Positions 1-7,472 of a stretch of DNA of 12,454 bases are shown in pieces. The position numbers and the translations under genes are program-made. Within the stretch, counting starts at the first letter, position 1. Each line of letters opens with the position of its first letter. Under the pieces are notes generated by a model. That model had not been told where the DNA came from, made no database searches, and saw only the letters and a program-made list of their open reading frames with translations. This DNA comes from JAADEM01 sp965371855 (GTDB lineage Bacteria; Bacteroidota; Bacteroidia; Bacteroidales; Marinilabiliaceae): positions 1 to 12,454 of the forward strand of contig CBDUZZ010000098.1 in assembly GCA_965371855.1 (NCBI GenBank), in the 5' to 3' direction.

Positions 1-1
1 T

Positions 2-112
2 GCAAACAGAAATGCCACGGATTTTAAACGAGAAATAAAAACGATTACAAATAAAGGTAATATACACATTCGGCTGGCTCAAGGCGGCGGGTGGGTTGCA
101 AAAATAGATTAA
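2..112 (+). CDS. C-terminal end of a probable GH97 glycosidase (partial, 5' end outside window)
   Basis: An open frame enters from the left edge and ends at TAA 110-112, giving 36 residues. It contains ANRNATDFKRE, then a basic beta-strand stretch and LAQGGGWVAKID at the very end. From memory, this arrangement (a N-A-D/N-R...DYK/FK motif about 25 residues before an L-A-x-G-G-G-W/Y finish) is the usual C-terminal beta-domain ending of GH97 enzymes, the SusB-like alpha-glucosidases and alpha-galactosidases of Bacteroidota. Those are periplasmic, calcium-dependent exo-enzymes of about 650-700 residues. The catalytic domain lies outside the window, so substrate specificity cannot be judged. Reading it as the tail of a glycan-utilisation locus agrees with the enzymes downstream. 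Confidence 0.6.
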   Translation, partial: ANRNATDFKREIKTITNKGNIHIRLAQGGGWVAKID

Positions 113-206
113 TGATGCAAATACCTCAATTAATAAAGGGTCAGTTCAGTAAAAAAAAATGATTTAAATTCACCTTAGAGGTATTCTTTAAACTCCTTCT
201 GATAAA

Positions 207-214
207 TAATTTTG
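207..214 (+). promoter_or_regulatory. Possible Bacteroidota -7 element (TAnnTTTG) upstream of the membrane-protein gene
   Basis: TAATTTTG matches the Bacteroidota -7 consensus TAnnTTTG and lies 41 nt before the ATG at 256, a reasonable distance for a leader. There is no clear TTG -33 box about 20 nt further upstream (the region reads CTTTAAACTCC). In such AT-rich DNA an 8-mer with six fixed positions occurs easily by chance, so this is only a candidate start for the 256-3031 transcript. Confidence 0.25.
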
Positions 215-255
215 TTGAAGAGGAATTTTGAATTTGTTAATAGATAGATTTAATT

Positions 256-864
256 ATGATAATCTTAGGTAGTAAGCATAGTATAAAATCAAGTTATTTT
301 TTAGCTACACTTGTCGGTGTTAATGTTATTCTTATTAGTTTGTATCTTATTGATAATGGCAACATCAGTTCAAGTAGAATTCTATCTTGGCAATTTGGGA
401 AAGACCTTTTTACTTTAAATATTGCAATGATTGCTTTATCAGGGCTTAAATTTTCTTCACTCGGTGTTGGATTTACTGAAGCAAAAGTCTCCCTAATGCT
501 TAAAGAAGGTGATTCATTTTTTTTAAATGTACCTTTTAATAATTGGGGGCGTGCAATAACTTTGAATTATTCTTTGGGGGTACCTGTTATTAAGGAACTC
601 AAAGATTTAATATCTGACCATGATTTAACTACAGTCAATACGCAGATTTTTGTAGATGGTGTTGGAGAGAATCTTATAAAGTCTGTTAAGCAAAACGAAG
701 TTAATAAAATAGAAGTCCCTGTTAAGCTTGATTCTATTCCATGCAAACGGTGTAATATTTCAGGCTATATTCCAATGGATATTGAGGCTATTACAATGCG
801 TAATAAAAACAAAAAAGAAATTCAACTAAACCTTTATTTTGAGATTATAGGAGTGAAAAATTAA
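256..864 (+). CDS. Small membrane-anchored protein of unknown function, partner of the downstream ATPase
   Basis: I do not recognise a family for this 202-residue protein. A short N-terminus with K7 and K11 is followed by a strong hydrophobic helix at about residues 13-33, probably a membrane anchor rather than a cleaved signal because no good cleavage site follows. A weaker hydrophobic stretch at about 51-72 could be a second membrane pass. From about 75 onward the protein looks rich in beta-strands, with alternating polar and hydrophobic residues. A CxxC pair (C163, C166, in IPCKRCN) could bind metal or form a disulfide. With one membrane pass the C-domain would be periplasmic; with two it would be cytoplasmic and could touch the ATPase. 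The next gene starts 4 nt after this stop, so the two are almost certainly co-transcribed and translationally coupled. Base composition is AT-rich like its partner. The start is the first ATG of the frame; no convincing Shine-Dalgarno is present. Confidence 0.75.
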   Translation: MIILGSKHSIKSSYFLATLVGVNVILISLYLIDNGNISSSRILSWQFGKDLFTLNIAMIALSGLKFSSLGVGFTEAKVSLMLKEGDSFFLNVPFNNWGRAITLNYSLGVPVIKELKDLISDHDLTTVNTQIFVDGVGENLIKSVKQNEVNKIEVPVKLDSIPCKRCNISGYIPMDIEAITMRNKNKKEIQLNLYFEIIGVKN

Positions 865-868
865 AGTT

Positions 869-3031
869 ATGCAAACTATAAAAAGAAAAATAGGACCATC
901 CAAAAATAGTACAAATTCGGAGGTGTTGCCTGCAAACCTTATTTATCGGAAGCTGAAAATAGATGAGGTTTTTAAAGATCGGGATATATGTGACAAATTT
1001 CCTGAGCTGTATGAACATGACCGTATGATTCCTGTAGACGAGAATAGTGAATTCAAGTCATGGATGAATGAGCGGTTTAGTGAGGAATATACAAATAATT
1101 TATTTTTTAATCGTCAGGATAAACAGAAGGAAGAAATAAACAAGGACTTTAAAATTCGATATTCTGAGTTTATCAAAGATTTAGCTCATGTTTCGTTATT
1201 TTATGTTATTTGGAAAAAACTTAACGAGAATAAAAACGGGAACTTAATTTTTGACAGTGAAGTTCCGGAAGATCGTTTTTTCTTAGTTCAGGCTGGTATT
1301 GGAACTGGGAAAACCACGATGTTAAAGTACTTTGCCAACCATGTTTTAGACAAAGCACTGGAAATAGAGTTCCCAGAAAATAAATCGTGTGTTCTGTTTG
1401 TTGACTTCCAGGTTGGATTCTCAAAAGAAATTAAAATTGAGAGAGGTGAAATTTACAACCGGTTAAAACGCGAACTTAAAAAGAAATATCCTGAATTAGA
1501 TACCAAAACCGGCAGGTTTGAAATTAGTAAAGAAGAAATTGATAATAAAATGATAGATATTGAGTTGGCTTCTAATGAAGAAGAGGCTGTTCTTGAAATT
1601 GTTAGAGAAACTAAGGATGATTTTATTTTTGTTTGCAGAGCATTAAAATACTTGTCTAAAAAAAGACATGTCGTTTTAATAGTTTTTGATAATGCTGACT
1701 TAGTTTTTGATGCTAATGAAAAGCTTGTGTTTGCATATTTAAATGAGTTATTATTTAAGGTGCCTGAGGCTTACGGAATAATTTCATTGCGTGAGTATTC
1801 TCTTAATAATTTAGGGCAACTTAAAAGTATGTCTGCCTATTATTATTTAAAATCATTACATATTACTACGCCTTCTATTAAAGGGATACTAAGGAGGCGA
1901 TTCGAAAAAGTTGCTGATATTCTTGATAATGATCCTCCTCCAGTTATCCCATTTTCAGAACTAGGAGGAATGGAAATCACTATGTCAAGTTATAGAGATT
2001 TCCTGCGTAAATGGCAGGTTTGTTTTCTAGATGAAAAAGAAGTAACAAATTGGATGATTAATCTTTCAAACTGCAATATTAGGTATGTTATGAAAATTAT
2101 TAGGGCAGTAATGGGGTCAGCATTTGTTGATGTGAAAAGAATTTTGTCTGAGTATTATAATAGCAAGGAATTCTACAATAAAACAAAAAAAGGGAAACCC
2201 TGGATTAGGAATGTTACATCTGAAGAATTTCTGAAATTGTTGATGCTAGGTAATATGAACGATTATACTTCAACTATATATAAAGACAGGAATGATGCTT
2301 TAGTTCAGAATATTTTTGATTGGAATGGTGAAATACCACCAGGAAGAACATCGCTTTCAGGAAGATACCCATTGCTAATTAAATATAGAATTATGCACTA
2401 TTTTGGTAGTGCCAGATTTAGGGAGATTAAAGATTTCTTTGATTATTTTGAAATTTATGGTTATTCAAAAGATGAATTAGCCAATATGCTTCAATGGTTT
2501 ATTGACCATTATTTTTTAGAATCAAAAGATGGTACATCGGTCAGTTGCGTAAAAGAGTTGATGCCAACTCGTAAACTTGGATTTTATATCCATAGATTTT
2601 CAAAATTCATTATTGTTCTCGAAAATTTTAGAAATGATGCTTTCTTGACTTATGAAAATGAAACTCACTTTTATGGAACTTCGCTTATAGAAGACTTAAA
2701 TGAGTTATTTCAGTTTTATCTTGAAATATTAGATTATGAATGCCAAGAGTATTCCATCATGAAAAGCTCAAATGCCCTTGCAAAATATGCAAGCATAATT
2801 GGAAGGCAACCTATTTCCTGGAGATTATTGAAAAGTTGTAGAAACAGGATTATGCAATTGAAAAGTAGTATTAAAATATTTGAGAAAGAGCAAATAACCA
2901 ATCTTATGAATAGTTTTAACAAGACTAGAAACATGATCATTACAAAAAGTGAGAATGATATGCTGTTGCCAAGATTAGCAAATGAGAATTATTATAGATG
3001 TCCTAGTTTGAAAGAGTCTGATTTTATATAG
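869..3031 (+). CDS. P-loop ATPase (AAA+/STAND-like) with winged-helix-like segment, 720 aa, role unknown
   Basis: This is a probable cytoplasmic nucleotide-dependent switch protein; I know no characterised homologue. A Walker A motif GIGTGKTT sits at residues 143-150 after a helical N-terminal domain of about 130 residues. Walker B is VVLIVFDNAD at 268-277, with D274 as the likely magnesium ligand. A strand followed by Arg (GIISLREY, R308) sits where AAA+/STAND proteins carry sensor-1/arginine elements. Residues about 515-555 (DFFDYFEIYGYS..., then a helix and YFLESKDG) resemble the winged helix that follows the ATPase core in ORC/STAND proteins. The rest (about 560-720) is helical with no recognisable domain. 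There is no signal peptide or obvious membrane segment. It follows the membrane-protein gene by 4 nt. Spot GC counts are low (17/60 at 1681-1740 and 17/60 at 2401-2460). A defence, stress-sensing or membrane-signalling ATPase is possible, but no effector domain is visible to decide. Confidence 0.8.
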   Translation: MQTIKRKIGPSKNSTNSEVLPANLIYRKLKIDEVFKDRDICDKFPELYEHDRMIPVDENSEFKSWMNERFSEEYTNNLFFNRQDKQKEEINKDFKIRYSEFIKDLAHVSLFYVIWKKLNENKNGNLIFDSEVPEDRFFLVQAGIGTGKTTMLKYFANHVLDKALEIEFPENKSCVLFVDFQVGFSKEIKIERGEIYNRLKRELKKKYPELDTKTGRFEISKEEIDNKMIDIELASNEEEAVLEIVRETKDDFIFVCRALKYLSKKRHVVLIVFDNADLVFDANEKLVFAYLNELLFKVPEAYGIISLREYSLNNLGQLKSMSAYYYLKSLHITTPSIKGILRRRFEKVADILDNDPPPVIPFSELGGMEITMSSYRDFLRKWQVCFLDEKEVTNWMINLSNCNIRYVMKIIRAVMGSAFVDVKRILSEYYNSKEFYNKTKKGKPWIRNVTSEEFLKLLMLGNMNDYTSTIYKDRNDALVQNIFDWNGEIPPGRTSLSGRYPLLIKYRIMHYFGSARFREIKDFFDYFEIYGYSKDELANMLQWFIDHYFLESKDGTSVSCVKELMPTRKLGFYIHRFSKFIIVLENFRNDAFLTYENETHFYGTSLIEDLNELFQFYLEILDYECQEYSIMKSSNALAKYASIIGRQPISWRLLKSCRNRIMQLKSSIKIFEKEQITNLMNSFNKTRNMIITKSENDMLLPRLANENYYRCPSLKESDFI

Positions 3032-3189
3032 GTTAAGGTTTAAAAAAAGAATTAAATTATTTGAATATTTATTTTCCAATGGCATTAGCGTTTTTACACT
3101 TAAACTACTTGTGAATACAGATGTATAAGGAGCTTGAAGAGTAGGGGCAAATAAAGGATTAATAGTTCATCTTAAATTATTAAGCAGTT

Positions 3190-3215
3190 TTTAAACTTTG
3201 GAGATTTAAACTTTG
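3190..3215. repeat. Direct repeat of an 11-mer (TTTAAACTTTG) in the gap after the ATPase gene
   Basis: TTTAAACTTTG occurs at 3190-3200 and again at 3205-3215, a 15-bp period separated by GAGA. Each copy resembles a Bacteroidota -7 element but with one extra base between TA and TTTG. The pair lies in the 258-bp non-coding stretch 3032-3289, in which I see no gene, RNA or clear terminator. It could be a regulator-binding site or a slippage duplication left from the rearrangement next door. Confidence 0.5.
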
Positions 3216-3289
3216 ATAACAAATAAAGATAAAATTTACCTTCAATTAGTACGAGGTGGTGATTGGGTAGTTTTTTTTATAAAAATAGT

Positions 3290-3617
3290 ATGACATCTGG
3301 ATTAGAAGAAATTCTTAAAGTTGCAGTTACTTATGTGTGGAATCCTATTCTGCTCGGTGTATTTATATTGTTTGGTCTTTACATTACTATTCGTACCCGT
3401 TTTTTTCAATTCAGGCGGTTTGGTATAATATGGAAATGTACAATGGGCAGCGTGTTTGGTAGGACTAAGAAAATAGATTCTGGAATTTTAGCTCCTTTAC
3501 AGGCTACTTTCAAATCCACACCTTATGAAACTGTAGGGTTAGATGTTTTTTACATTTTCCTTAATTTATGCTGTAATCCATGGAGGCATAAAAAGAGTTG
3601 GAAAGATTGCTCAATAC
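3290..3617 (+). pseudogene. Remnant of a sodium:alanine/glycine symporter (AgcS family) with internal deletion and frameshift
   Basis: From ATG 3290 the frame begins with a short helix and then WNPILLGVFILFGLYITIRT, followed by RFFQFRRFG and ILAPLQA. This is the N-terminal signature of AgcS symporters (family pattern roughly W-G-x-P-LL...GxYLTIRTRFxQxRxF...SPxQA). Intact members run about 450 residues with 8-12 helices. Here the match stops after about 75 residues, and the conserved VGTGNIAGVA region is missing. A second family piece (IHGGIKRVGKIAQYL, about 3576-3620) appears in a different frame. It corresponds to the mid-protein GGIKRI-x-K segment, so over 100 residues have been lost and the frame changed at about 3540-3565, next to T-runs. 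A longer reading from TTG 3263 adds only nine unconvincing residues. The product cannot be a working transporter. Confidence 0.7.
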
Positions 3618-3845
3618 CTGCTTCCTGCACTGCTAAAAGCATGGCCGTCAGGATCGGTAAAAGACCTTTGTACCACGGGTGGGTTTGAAATAGATATTGA
3701 TTGGAAAGATGAAAAACTGGTTAAAGCAAAAGTATTTTCAAAAAATGGAACGCATTGTAAAACAAAATATAATAATCAGATAGTAGAATTATCAACAAGT
3801 GAGGGATGCCCTTATATACTTGATAACGATTTTAAACCTAAATAA
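3618..3845 (+). pseudogene. C-terminal fragment of a GH95-type glycosidase (alpha-L-fucosidase/galactosidase family)
   Basis: In the frame ending at TAA 3843-3845, LLPALLKAWPSGSVKDL is followed by TTGGFEIDIDWKDEKLVKAKV. This matches the closing beta-domain of GH95 enzymes (family pattern roughly LLPALPxAWPxGxVxGLxARGGFEVDxxWxxGxL). GH95 proteins are about 750-800 residues and act on alpha-L-fucosyl or alpha-L-galactosyl ends. Only about 75 residues survive, without catalytic Glu/Asp/Asn. The fragment is joined in frame to the AgcS piece around LLPAL, so the junction may lie within short shared sequence. It stops 8 nt before the next gene's ATG, consistent with once having been its upstream operon partner. 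It implies the locus formerly encoded a fucosidase-type enzyme here. An assembly chimera is the main alternative. Confidence 0.7.
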
Positions 3846-3853
3846 AAACTAAG

Positions 3854-5437
3854 ATGAAATTATCAGTTAAATTGAAAAAGGTAATATTAAATACTGCCAG
3901 ATGTGTGTCAATTCTGGTTTTGTTGGGCATGAGCGTGCAATCGATAGCACAAAATTTTGGTGGTTTCCCCGGTATTTATAATAATGAACCAGCATATTTA
4001 AAAGGATTAATTAAACAAGACGACCTGTGTGTTGTAAAAATATGGGCAAGCTCAGTAAAAGCTGTTCCCGGTGATACTATTACCTTCACCTATTCTGTTA
4101 TTTGCCCCGAAGGCGATAATTATATATCCAGGTATTTTTTTGATGGTGAACGTATTGCCCCCCCATCTACTCAGTATAAATGGAAAGCCATGCCCGGGAC
4201 ACATGTGTTTACGGTTGAAGCAAGAAGAAATGTTAGTGGTAAAGGCAAGAAACAAGTGTTTAATGAAATTGTTGTTGAGGTCTCCGGATGGGGAGGGGAA
4301 TTTAATCACCCCGGTATATATAGTTCAGGGAAAGAACTTAATAAGATAAAAGCAAATGTAAACGGCAATGTACCCCATCGCATGAAATTAGGTTGGGAAA
4401 ACCTGATAAAATCTAAATATGCCGGTTTAGATTACACCGCTTCTCCAAAGGAGCTGATCAGATTTAAAAATACTGAAGAAAAAAAGGCATTTGATAATGA
4501 TGGAAAGGCAGTATATAATCACGCGTTGCAATGGGTTGTTACCGGTGAACAGATATATGCAGATAAAGCTATTGAGATTTGTAATGACTGGGCTGCCACA
4601 TGTAAGGATATATGGACTGTTGATGTATATAAAAACCTTCACGCAACAAATGCACTAATTCCATGGATTGCCGGTGCAGAAATTATTCGGTATTACAATA
4701 ATGGTACATCAGGGTGGCCGAAAGAAGAAATAAGCAGATTTGATGGTTTTGTTAATATCCTAAAACGATTATCGCTGGGCTGGAAAGGATTTGCCGGAGA
4801 CCCATATCGGTGCCAAAACCAGAATGCCATGGTTGCTGAAGCCAGGATGGCAATAGGAATTTATCAGAATGACAGGAGCTTGTTTGATTCTGGATACGAT
4901 CTCTTAATTAATGATTCGTTTGGAGAAAAAGGAATCCCTAATTCAGGACGTATTCGCGAAATACACGGGAAACCGGTTAACCTTATTGAATTATCAATAC
5001 TGAAAGAGAATGGTGAAATTTTAGAGATCAATCGCGATGGTGGCGATTTAGCTCACATGAATCTGGTTTGGTGGAAACTTGTAGGTTGCGCAGAAATCCT
5101 TTGGCACCAGGGTATTGATTTATATGACATGAAATTTGATGGAGAGAAAATACCAAGGTTATTAAAAGGAGCCGAGTGGTTTAATAAAGGAATTTTGCAG
5201 CCTCCATATAAAACACACGGGGTTGGCGACATTATGCCACGCCATCAATCTTGTGCAAGTATCGAACAAATTTACAATTCATATCATAATAGGCTTGGGA
5301 ATAAGTACCCAATGCCCTATACTGAGGAATTGATGAAGAGAAGGAAGCTAAAAGGAATCGCAAATAATGAGACCCTTACTCATGCTGATCTCTCCATAGA
5401 TGATGTAAAGGCAAAATCAAATAAACAACGGGAATAA
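3854..5437 (+). CDS. Exported PF05426-type polysaccharide lyase with N-terminal Ig/PKD-like domain
   Basis: Probably a periplasmic lyase that cleaves uronic-acid-containing glycans by beta-elimination. The 527 residues begin with a signal peptide (basic N-region, hydrophobic core about 17-29, cleavage near SIA-Q at 32/33). Residues about 58-145 form a beta-sandwich, PKD/Ig-like segment (VPGDTITFTYSV, then PGTHVFTVEARR). An alpha/alpha-toroid domain typical of the alginate_lyase Pfam family (PF05426) follows, opening with NHPGIYSS at about 151-158. It includes a helix carrying GEQIYADKAIEICNDW, QNQN at 321-324, and RDGGDLAHMNLVWW at 394-407 with WHQGIDLY at 417-424. Asn322/Asn324, His401 and Tyr424 are candidate catalytic residues by position, not proven. 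PF05426-like domains occur in several lyase families acting on alginate or glucuronan, so the substrate is open. The ATG at 3854 gives the signal peptide directly. It lies 8 nt after the GH95 remnant and 59 nt before the next gene. Confidence 0.75.
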   Translation: MKLSVKLKKVILNTARCVSILVLLGMSVQSIAQNFGGFPGIYNNEPAYLKGLIKQDDLCVVKIWASSVKAVPGDTITFTYSVICPEGDNYISRYFFDGERIAPPSTQYKWKAMPGTHVFTVEARRNVSGKGKKQVFNEIVVEVSGWGGEFNHPGIYSSGKELNKIKANVNGNVPHRMKLGWENLIKSKYAGLDYTASPKELIRFKNTEEKKAFDNDGKAVYNHALQWVVTGEQIYADKAIEICNDWAATCKDIWTVDVYKNLHATNALIPWIAGAEIIRYYNNGTSGWPKEEISRFDGFVNILKRLSLGWKGFAGDPYRCQNQNAMVAEARMAIGIYQNDRSLFDSGYDLLINDSFGEKGIPNSGRIREIHGKPVNLIELSILKENGEILEINRDGGDLAHMNLVWWKLVGCAEILWHQGIDLYDMKFDGEKIPRLLKGAEWFNKGILQPPYKTHGVGDIMPRHQSCASIEQIYNSYHNRLGNKYPMPYTEELMKRRKLKGIANNETLTHADLSIDDVKAKSNKQRE

Positions 5438-5496
5438 TTTTCAACCCGGTTAAATATTATAATAGAAATTGTTTCTAAAATAAAATGTGACCAACA

Positions 5497-7470
5497 ATGG
5501 GGAAATTAAAAATTATAAACAATAAAGTTTTACTTGGGCTTATCCTGATGGTAATATCCCTGACTTCTAATGCCCAGGAAACAAGTAGCCTTGTTTATAT
5601 GGATGGCGGGAAACTGGTCTATCCTCTTTTTGCAAACGAGGGGCAAACCAATAAAGATAACAGGTTGCCCGACTGGTCACATGCCGGTTACATGGGAGGT
5701 GGCGTAGTATTGCCTGCCCCCGGCGATATACCAGTTATTGTGACATTAAGCCCGGATGCAGATGATGATGACGATGGTCCGCGAATTCAGGAAGCTATTG
5801 ATCAGGTTCAAGCTCTTCCTCTTAACGGAAAATACAGGGGAGCTATATTACTGGAAAAGGGTTATTATGAAGTTGAGAATACACTAAAAATAACAAAAAG
5901 CGGGATTGTATTACGAGGAGAGGGGCAAGGTATTAGCGAAACAGTTGTTGAAGGTACACGTCCTGAAAAATACAGTTTAATTGATTTTGGCGTCGGGGGT
6001 AATGGTGTTAACCTGGATCCATCGATTGAAAGCAATATAATTACCCCTTATGCCGGGATTGGAGCTAATAAATTTAGGGTTAACTCTACCTCCGGTTTTT
6101 CACAAGGTGATTTAATAGGTGTTATTTATACCCGTAATACTCAGTGGTTATCTGATCTTGGTGTAGATAACATGGGAACGGCATCATGGGAAACAAAAAC
6201 TTATACTGTACCACACATACGAAAAATTGTTAAAATAGATGGAGATACCATATTTATTGATATCCCTTTAGTAGATGTAATTCAAGATGCTCATGGCGGC
6301 GGTAAAATTGAAAAAGCTTCTTATTCTACAGCGTATGTTCAAAATAGCGGGATTGAGGATATCCGGTTGAGTGCGAAATATAATGGTAATGATAACGATG
6401 AAAACCATTGCTGGCATGCTATAATATGTAGGCGCATTATGAACTCATGGATTAGGAATGTAACGATGCAGCATTTTGGAATGCATGGGGTGAAACTAAG
6501 ATGGGATTCTGATTTCAACACCATACAAGACTGTGCTGTAATTGACCACAAGTCATTAATTACAGGAACGAGGCGGTATTCATTTTCTTTAGATGGAGGG
6601 ACATGTAATCTTGTTCAGAGATGTTATGTAAGGGACACCCGCCATGCTTTTACAAATAATGCTGTAAAGTCAAGAGGCCCAAATGTTTTTCTTGACTGTT
6701 ATTCAGAAAAAAATCACTCTGATGTTGGACCACACCAGCGTTGGTCAACAGGAGTTTTGTTCGATAATATATACGCGACCATGTTCCAGGTATCGGGGTT
6801 TTATTCCGGAGGGCATGGCTGGAAAGCTGCCCAGTGTATGTTGTGGAATATTGTTTCAGATCGTAACCTATATGCCGGGGGAGCCCCAAGTGTTAAAGTT
6901 AGCAGTCCTCCCGGATACAGAAATTGGGGCATTGGGGTAGTACCGGTAGCAAAACCTAATGGAAGCGGCATCAAACAGGAAGGAGATGGCTTTTGGGAAC
7001 ACTGGGAAAGCCATGTAGCCCCTCGTAGCCTGTACCTTCAGCAACTCGAAGACCGTTTGGGCAGTCAGGCTGTTGAGAATATAACCATACCTGAGCAACG
7101 AAACGGGACAATATGGGATATGCTTAAAGAATGGAAAGGAGAAGGTCGGTTATTAACTAATACGGAACAAAGAATAATTCAGGATAAGTCTTGCCTTAAA
7201 GAAATATATCCCAATCCTGCCCGTGATAAAACCGTAATAAAATATATGCTCACAAAGCAGTCAAATGTCAGGATAAGCATATTCAATATGCAGGGAGTGG
7301 AAATCAGGACTTTGATAAATAAAAAACAGCGGGCCGGACAATACAATGTATTTTGGAATTCAAGAGACGATGTTCATAAAATATCGGGGGGAGTTTACCT
7401 GGTCCGGTTTACGGCAAGGTCTGGTTCGGATGTACTAACCAATACGCAAAAATTATTATTGATAGAATAG
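5497..7470 (+). CDS. Secreted right-handed beta-helix protein with type IX secretion C-terminal domain (pectate-lyase-like fold)
   Basis: A 657-residue exported protein, likely a cell-surface or secreted glycan-active enzyme. A signal peptide covers about residues 1-27 (cleavage near NAQ-E). After a conserved lead-in (VYPLFANEGQ, PDWSHAGYMGGG) comes an Asp run (D89-D93, before GPRIQEAID) in the position of the D-G-x-x-D-x-x-A-I-Q-x-A-I-D motif that opens pectate-lyase-3-like beta-helices. It continues with AILLEKGYYEV and GIVLRGEGQG, and coil-like repeats rich in N, G, I and V run to about 500. Residues about 569-657 (EIYPNPARDKT..., MQGVEI, SGGVYLVRF) are a type-A T9SS sorting domain, so the protein should cross the outer membrane and be attached or released there. 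It is the only T9SS-tagged product in the window. His and Arg residues in the helix (H325 region, R335, H382) are candidate active-site residues. The enzyme class is uncertain: lyase, hydrolase or binding protein. It ends 2 nt before the next ATG. Confidence 0.75.
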   Translation: MGKLKIINNKVLLGLILMVISLTSNAQETSSLVYMDGGKLVYPLFANEGQTNKDNRLPDWSHAGYMGGGVVLPAPGDIPVIVTLSPDADDDDDGPRIQEAIDQVQALPLNGKYRGAILLEKGYYEVENTLKITKSGIVLRGEGQGISETVVEGTRPEKYSLIDFGVGGNGVNLDPSIESNIITPYAGIGANKFRVNSTSGFSQGDLIGVIYTRNTQWLSDLGVDNMGTASWETKTYTVPHIRKIVKIDGDTIFIDIPLVDVIQDAHGGGKIEKASYSTAYVQNSGIEDIRLSAKYNGNDNDENHCWHAIICRRIMNSWIRNVTMQHFGMHGVKLRWDSDFNTIQDCAVIDHKSLITGTRRYSFSLDGGTCNLVQRCYVRDTRHAFTNNAVKSRGPNVFLDCYSEKNHSDVGPHQRWSTGVLFDNIYATMFQVSGFYSGGHGWKAAQCMLWNIVSDRNLYAGGAPSVKVSSPPGYRNWGIGVVPVAKPNGSGIKQEGDGFWEHWESHVAPRSLYLQQLEDRLGSQAVENITIPEQRNGTIWDMLKEWKGEGRLLTNTEQRIIQDKSCLKEIYPNPARDKTVIKYMLTKQSNVRISIFNMQGVEIRTLINKKQRAGQYNVFWNSRDDVHKISGGVYLVRFTARSGSDVLTNTQKLLLIE

Positions 7471-7472
7471 AT

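Noticed and set aside
120..185. Inverted 8-mers AATACCTC (120-127) and GAGGTATT (178-185) upstream of the cassette.
   Set aside because: The arms are only 8 bp with a 50-bp spacer and no further pairing. This is not enough for an operator, terminator or recombination site.
166..3242. Near-identical 11-mers AAATTCACCTT (166-176) and AAATTTACCTT (3232-3242) flanking the cassette, as possible attachment or target-site repeats.
   Set aside because: Too short, one mismatch, AT-rich, and no recombinase gene nearby. Chance is a sufficient explanation.
3263..3688. A single intact 141-residue gene starting at TTG 3263.
   Set aside because: Only residues corresponding to 3290 to about 3510 match a family. 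The remainder is an out-of-frame read through the second symporter piece and the GH95 tail, so the region is better described as decayed genes.
4052..4349. Overlapping short open frames on both strands within the lyase gene, and similar ones at 1221-1424, 2734-2940, 6339-6551, 6650-7098, 7838-8077 and 8397-8621.
   Set aside because: All lie inside clearly coding genes, have low-complexity or nonsensical translations, and lack any domain or operon context.
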